From NCBI GenBank assembly GCA_003527405.1, contig DPXH01000066.1, forward strand, positions 1 through 5,085: 5,085 bases of DNA. The letters are read 5' to 3'. The stretch comes from Candidatus Sediminicultor tertius. GTDB taxonomy: Bacteria; Atribacterota; Phoenicimicrobiia; Phoenicimicrobiales; Phoenicimicrobiaceae. The position numbers and the translations under genes are program-made. Positions 4,065-5,085 of the stretch are shown in pieces (within the stretch, counting starts at the first letter, position 1; each line of letters opens with the position of its first letter). Under the pieces are notes generated by a model. The model saw only the letters and a list, made by a program, of their open reading frames with translations, was not told the DNA's origin and ran no database searches.

Positions 4065-5085
4065 ATTTTTTAATTTCCTCTATTAACTTATCTACATCTT
4101 CAAGTTTTTCAGGGATTGTTTCAGGCATTCCCTCTTCTTTCACATATACCTTTTCCCAGAAAGGCTGGCAGAGTGCCGCATATTCTTTAGAATATTTATC
4201 CAGATGTTCTGCACATTCGGTTATTATTGTATGAGCGTTGCCGTGTGTAGAATAAGCATTGCATTCTTTAACGACTTCCCTTAGCACCTTGGGGCTGTCA
4301 ATAATCATACAAGGTAACATTAAATTATCAGAATAAGGTTGTCTTTTCCTTATAGCTTTAAATAAGGGAGAAGCCAGAGCCTCTCTTAATGTGGAATTTC
4401 TTACATTATGAGTGGCACAATGAGTAAAGACACAGGGTTCATAATCTCCTTTTACATTTATATGTAGATATTGGCGGCCTCCGGCAATACAGCCATTTAC
4501 GTGCATTCCGTCATTCCAGAAGTCTCCGATAAAGACCGGGTACTTACTTCTCAAATAATTAACCCTTCTCCATCCATAGAGTCTCTGTTCGGGAGTTTGC
4601 ATCAAGCTTACATCGGGATTTCTGCCGATGGGTATGTAGGTAAAATACCAACCAAAAGCACAACCCTTATCTTCGGTTAATAACTTCATAAGTTTATCAC
4701 TATAGACGACTTCAGTATTATATTTAGTAGGAGTAATAGAAAAACCATAAACTAGTCTGGCCTCCTTACAGTTATCCATGGCCTGCATTACTTTTTCCCA
4801 TACTCCCTTTCCCCGACGCTCATTGGTCTCTTTTTCAAAACCTTCTACGCTTATAGCTGGGGCGACATTGCCTAATTGCTGCAGTTTAAAAGCCATATCT
4901 CTATCTATAAAGGTTCCATTAGTATAGACCATAAAGGCAGCGTCATTATGTTTTTTATAGATATCTAACATATCATCTCTTACAAAGGCTTCTCCGCCAG
5001 TGATAACGTAGAAATAAGTTCCCATTTCCTTAGCTTCAGTTATAATTTTATCCACATACTCAAAAGGGAGGTCATCTTTTTTAGA
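4063..5085 (-). CDS. Radical SAM/SPASM-type protein, N-terminus missing
   Basis: The frame stays open to the right edge, so 340 residues of a longer protein are visible (numbered here from the edge). The CxxxCxxC motif that defines radical SAM enzymes should lie just beyond the edge and cannot be checked. The identification rests on TGGEA (29-33), the SAM-binding GGE motif, with Ala replacing the commoner Pro, on the YTNGT strand (54-58), and on AISVEGF (77-83). A C-terminal cysteine set follows: NGCIAGGRQYLHIN with Cys199, EPCVFTHC with Cys218 and Cys223, then Cys259, Cys275 and Cys291. This resembles a SPASM-type auxiliary cluster domain. Substrate and pathway are unknown. A GTG at 5053-5055 is an internal codon, not the start, because the fold's first strand must lie upstream. 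No partner peptide gene is visible within the window. Confidence 0.92.
   Translation of the reverse strand, partial: SKKDDLPFEYVDKIITEAKEMGTYFYVITGGEAFVRDDMLDIYKKHNDAAFMVYTNGTFIDRDMAFKLQQLGNVAPAISVEGFEKETNERRGKGVWEKVMQAMDNCKEARLVYGFSITPTKYNTEVVYSDKLMKLLTEDKGCAFGWYFTYIPIGRNPDVSLMQTPEQRLYGWRRVNYLRSKYPVFIGDFWNDGMHVNGCIAGGRQYLHINVKGDYEPCVFTHCATHNVRNSTLREALASPLFKAIRKRQPYSDNLMLPCMIIDSPKVLREVVKECNAYSTHGNAHTIITECAEHLDKYSKEYAALCQPFWEKVYVKEEGMPETIPEKLEDVDKLIEEIKK

Noticed and set aside
4471..4680. 69-codon open frame on the + strand
   Set aside because: It is antisense to the conserved cysteine region of the radical SAM/SPASM gene and has no independent support.

Overview
The window is AT-rich and carries five recognisable protein-coding genes plus the last codons of a sixth. 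Two radical SAM iron-sulfur enzymes, one using a TTG start, suggest an anaerobic, low-GC bacterium. The intergenic style (7-base repeat arrays mixed with short perfect palindromes) reminds me of uncultivated anaerobe genomes such as Atribacterota. That is an impression from memory, not something the sequence proves.

Layout. Positions 1-46 hold the C-terminal end of a + strand gene. Positions 47-354 are non-coding and packed with heptamer arrays and palindromes. lepB (signal peptidase I) is on the - strand at 355-891. A second non-coding stretch, 892-1468, holds lepB promoter candidates, three more palindromes including a nested one, more heptamer arrays and a good sigma-70-type promoter. A + strand run follows: a HAD-superfamily hydrolase (1469-2155), a PflX-like radical SAM protein (2172-3098) and an EamA/DMT transporter (3201-4058). 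The first two are only 16 bases apart and are very probably co-transcribed; the transporter may join them or have its own weak promoter. A radical SAM/SPASM protein on the - strand (4063 to the right edge, N-terminus missing) converges on the transporter with only 4 bases between the stops.

How the genes fit together. lepB does general secretion work and looks unrelated to its neighbours. The HAD hydrolase, PflX-like enzyme and transporter form a plausible operon, but none has a substrate readable from sequence, so I assign no pathway. I see no phage, transposase, CRISPR, toxin-antitoxin or defence gene.

The most unusual content is non-coding. Several arrays share a 7-base period but differ in unit sequence. 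A 27-base segment of one array occurs in perfect inverted orientation on the two sides of lepB, about 1.3 kb apart. A set of GGG...CCC palindromes has near-identical stems, and one of them appears to carry a second palindrome inserted exactly at its apex.
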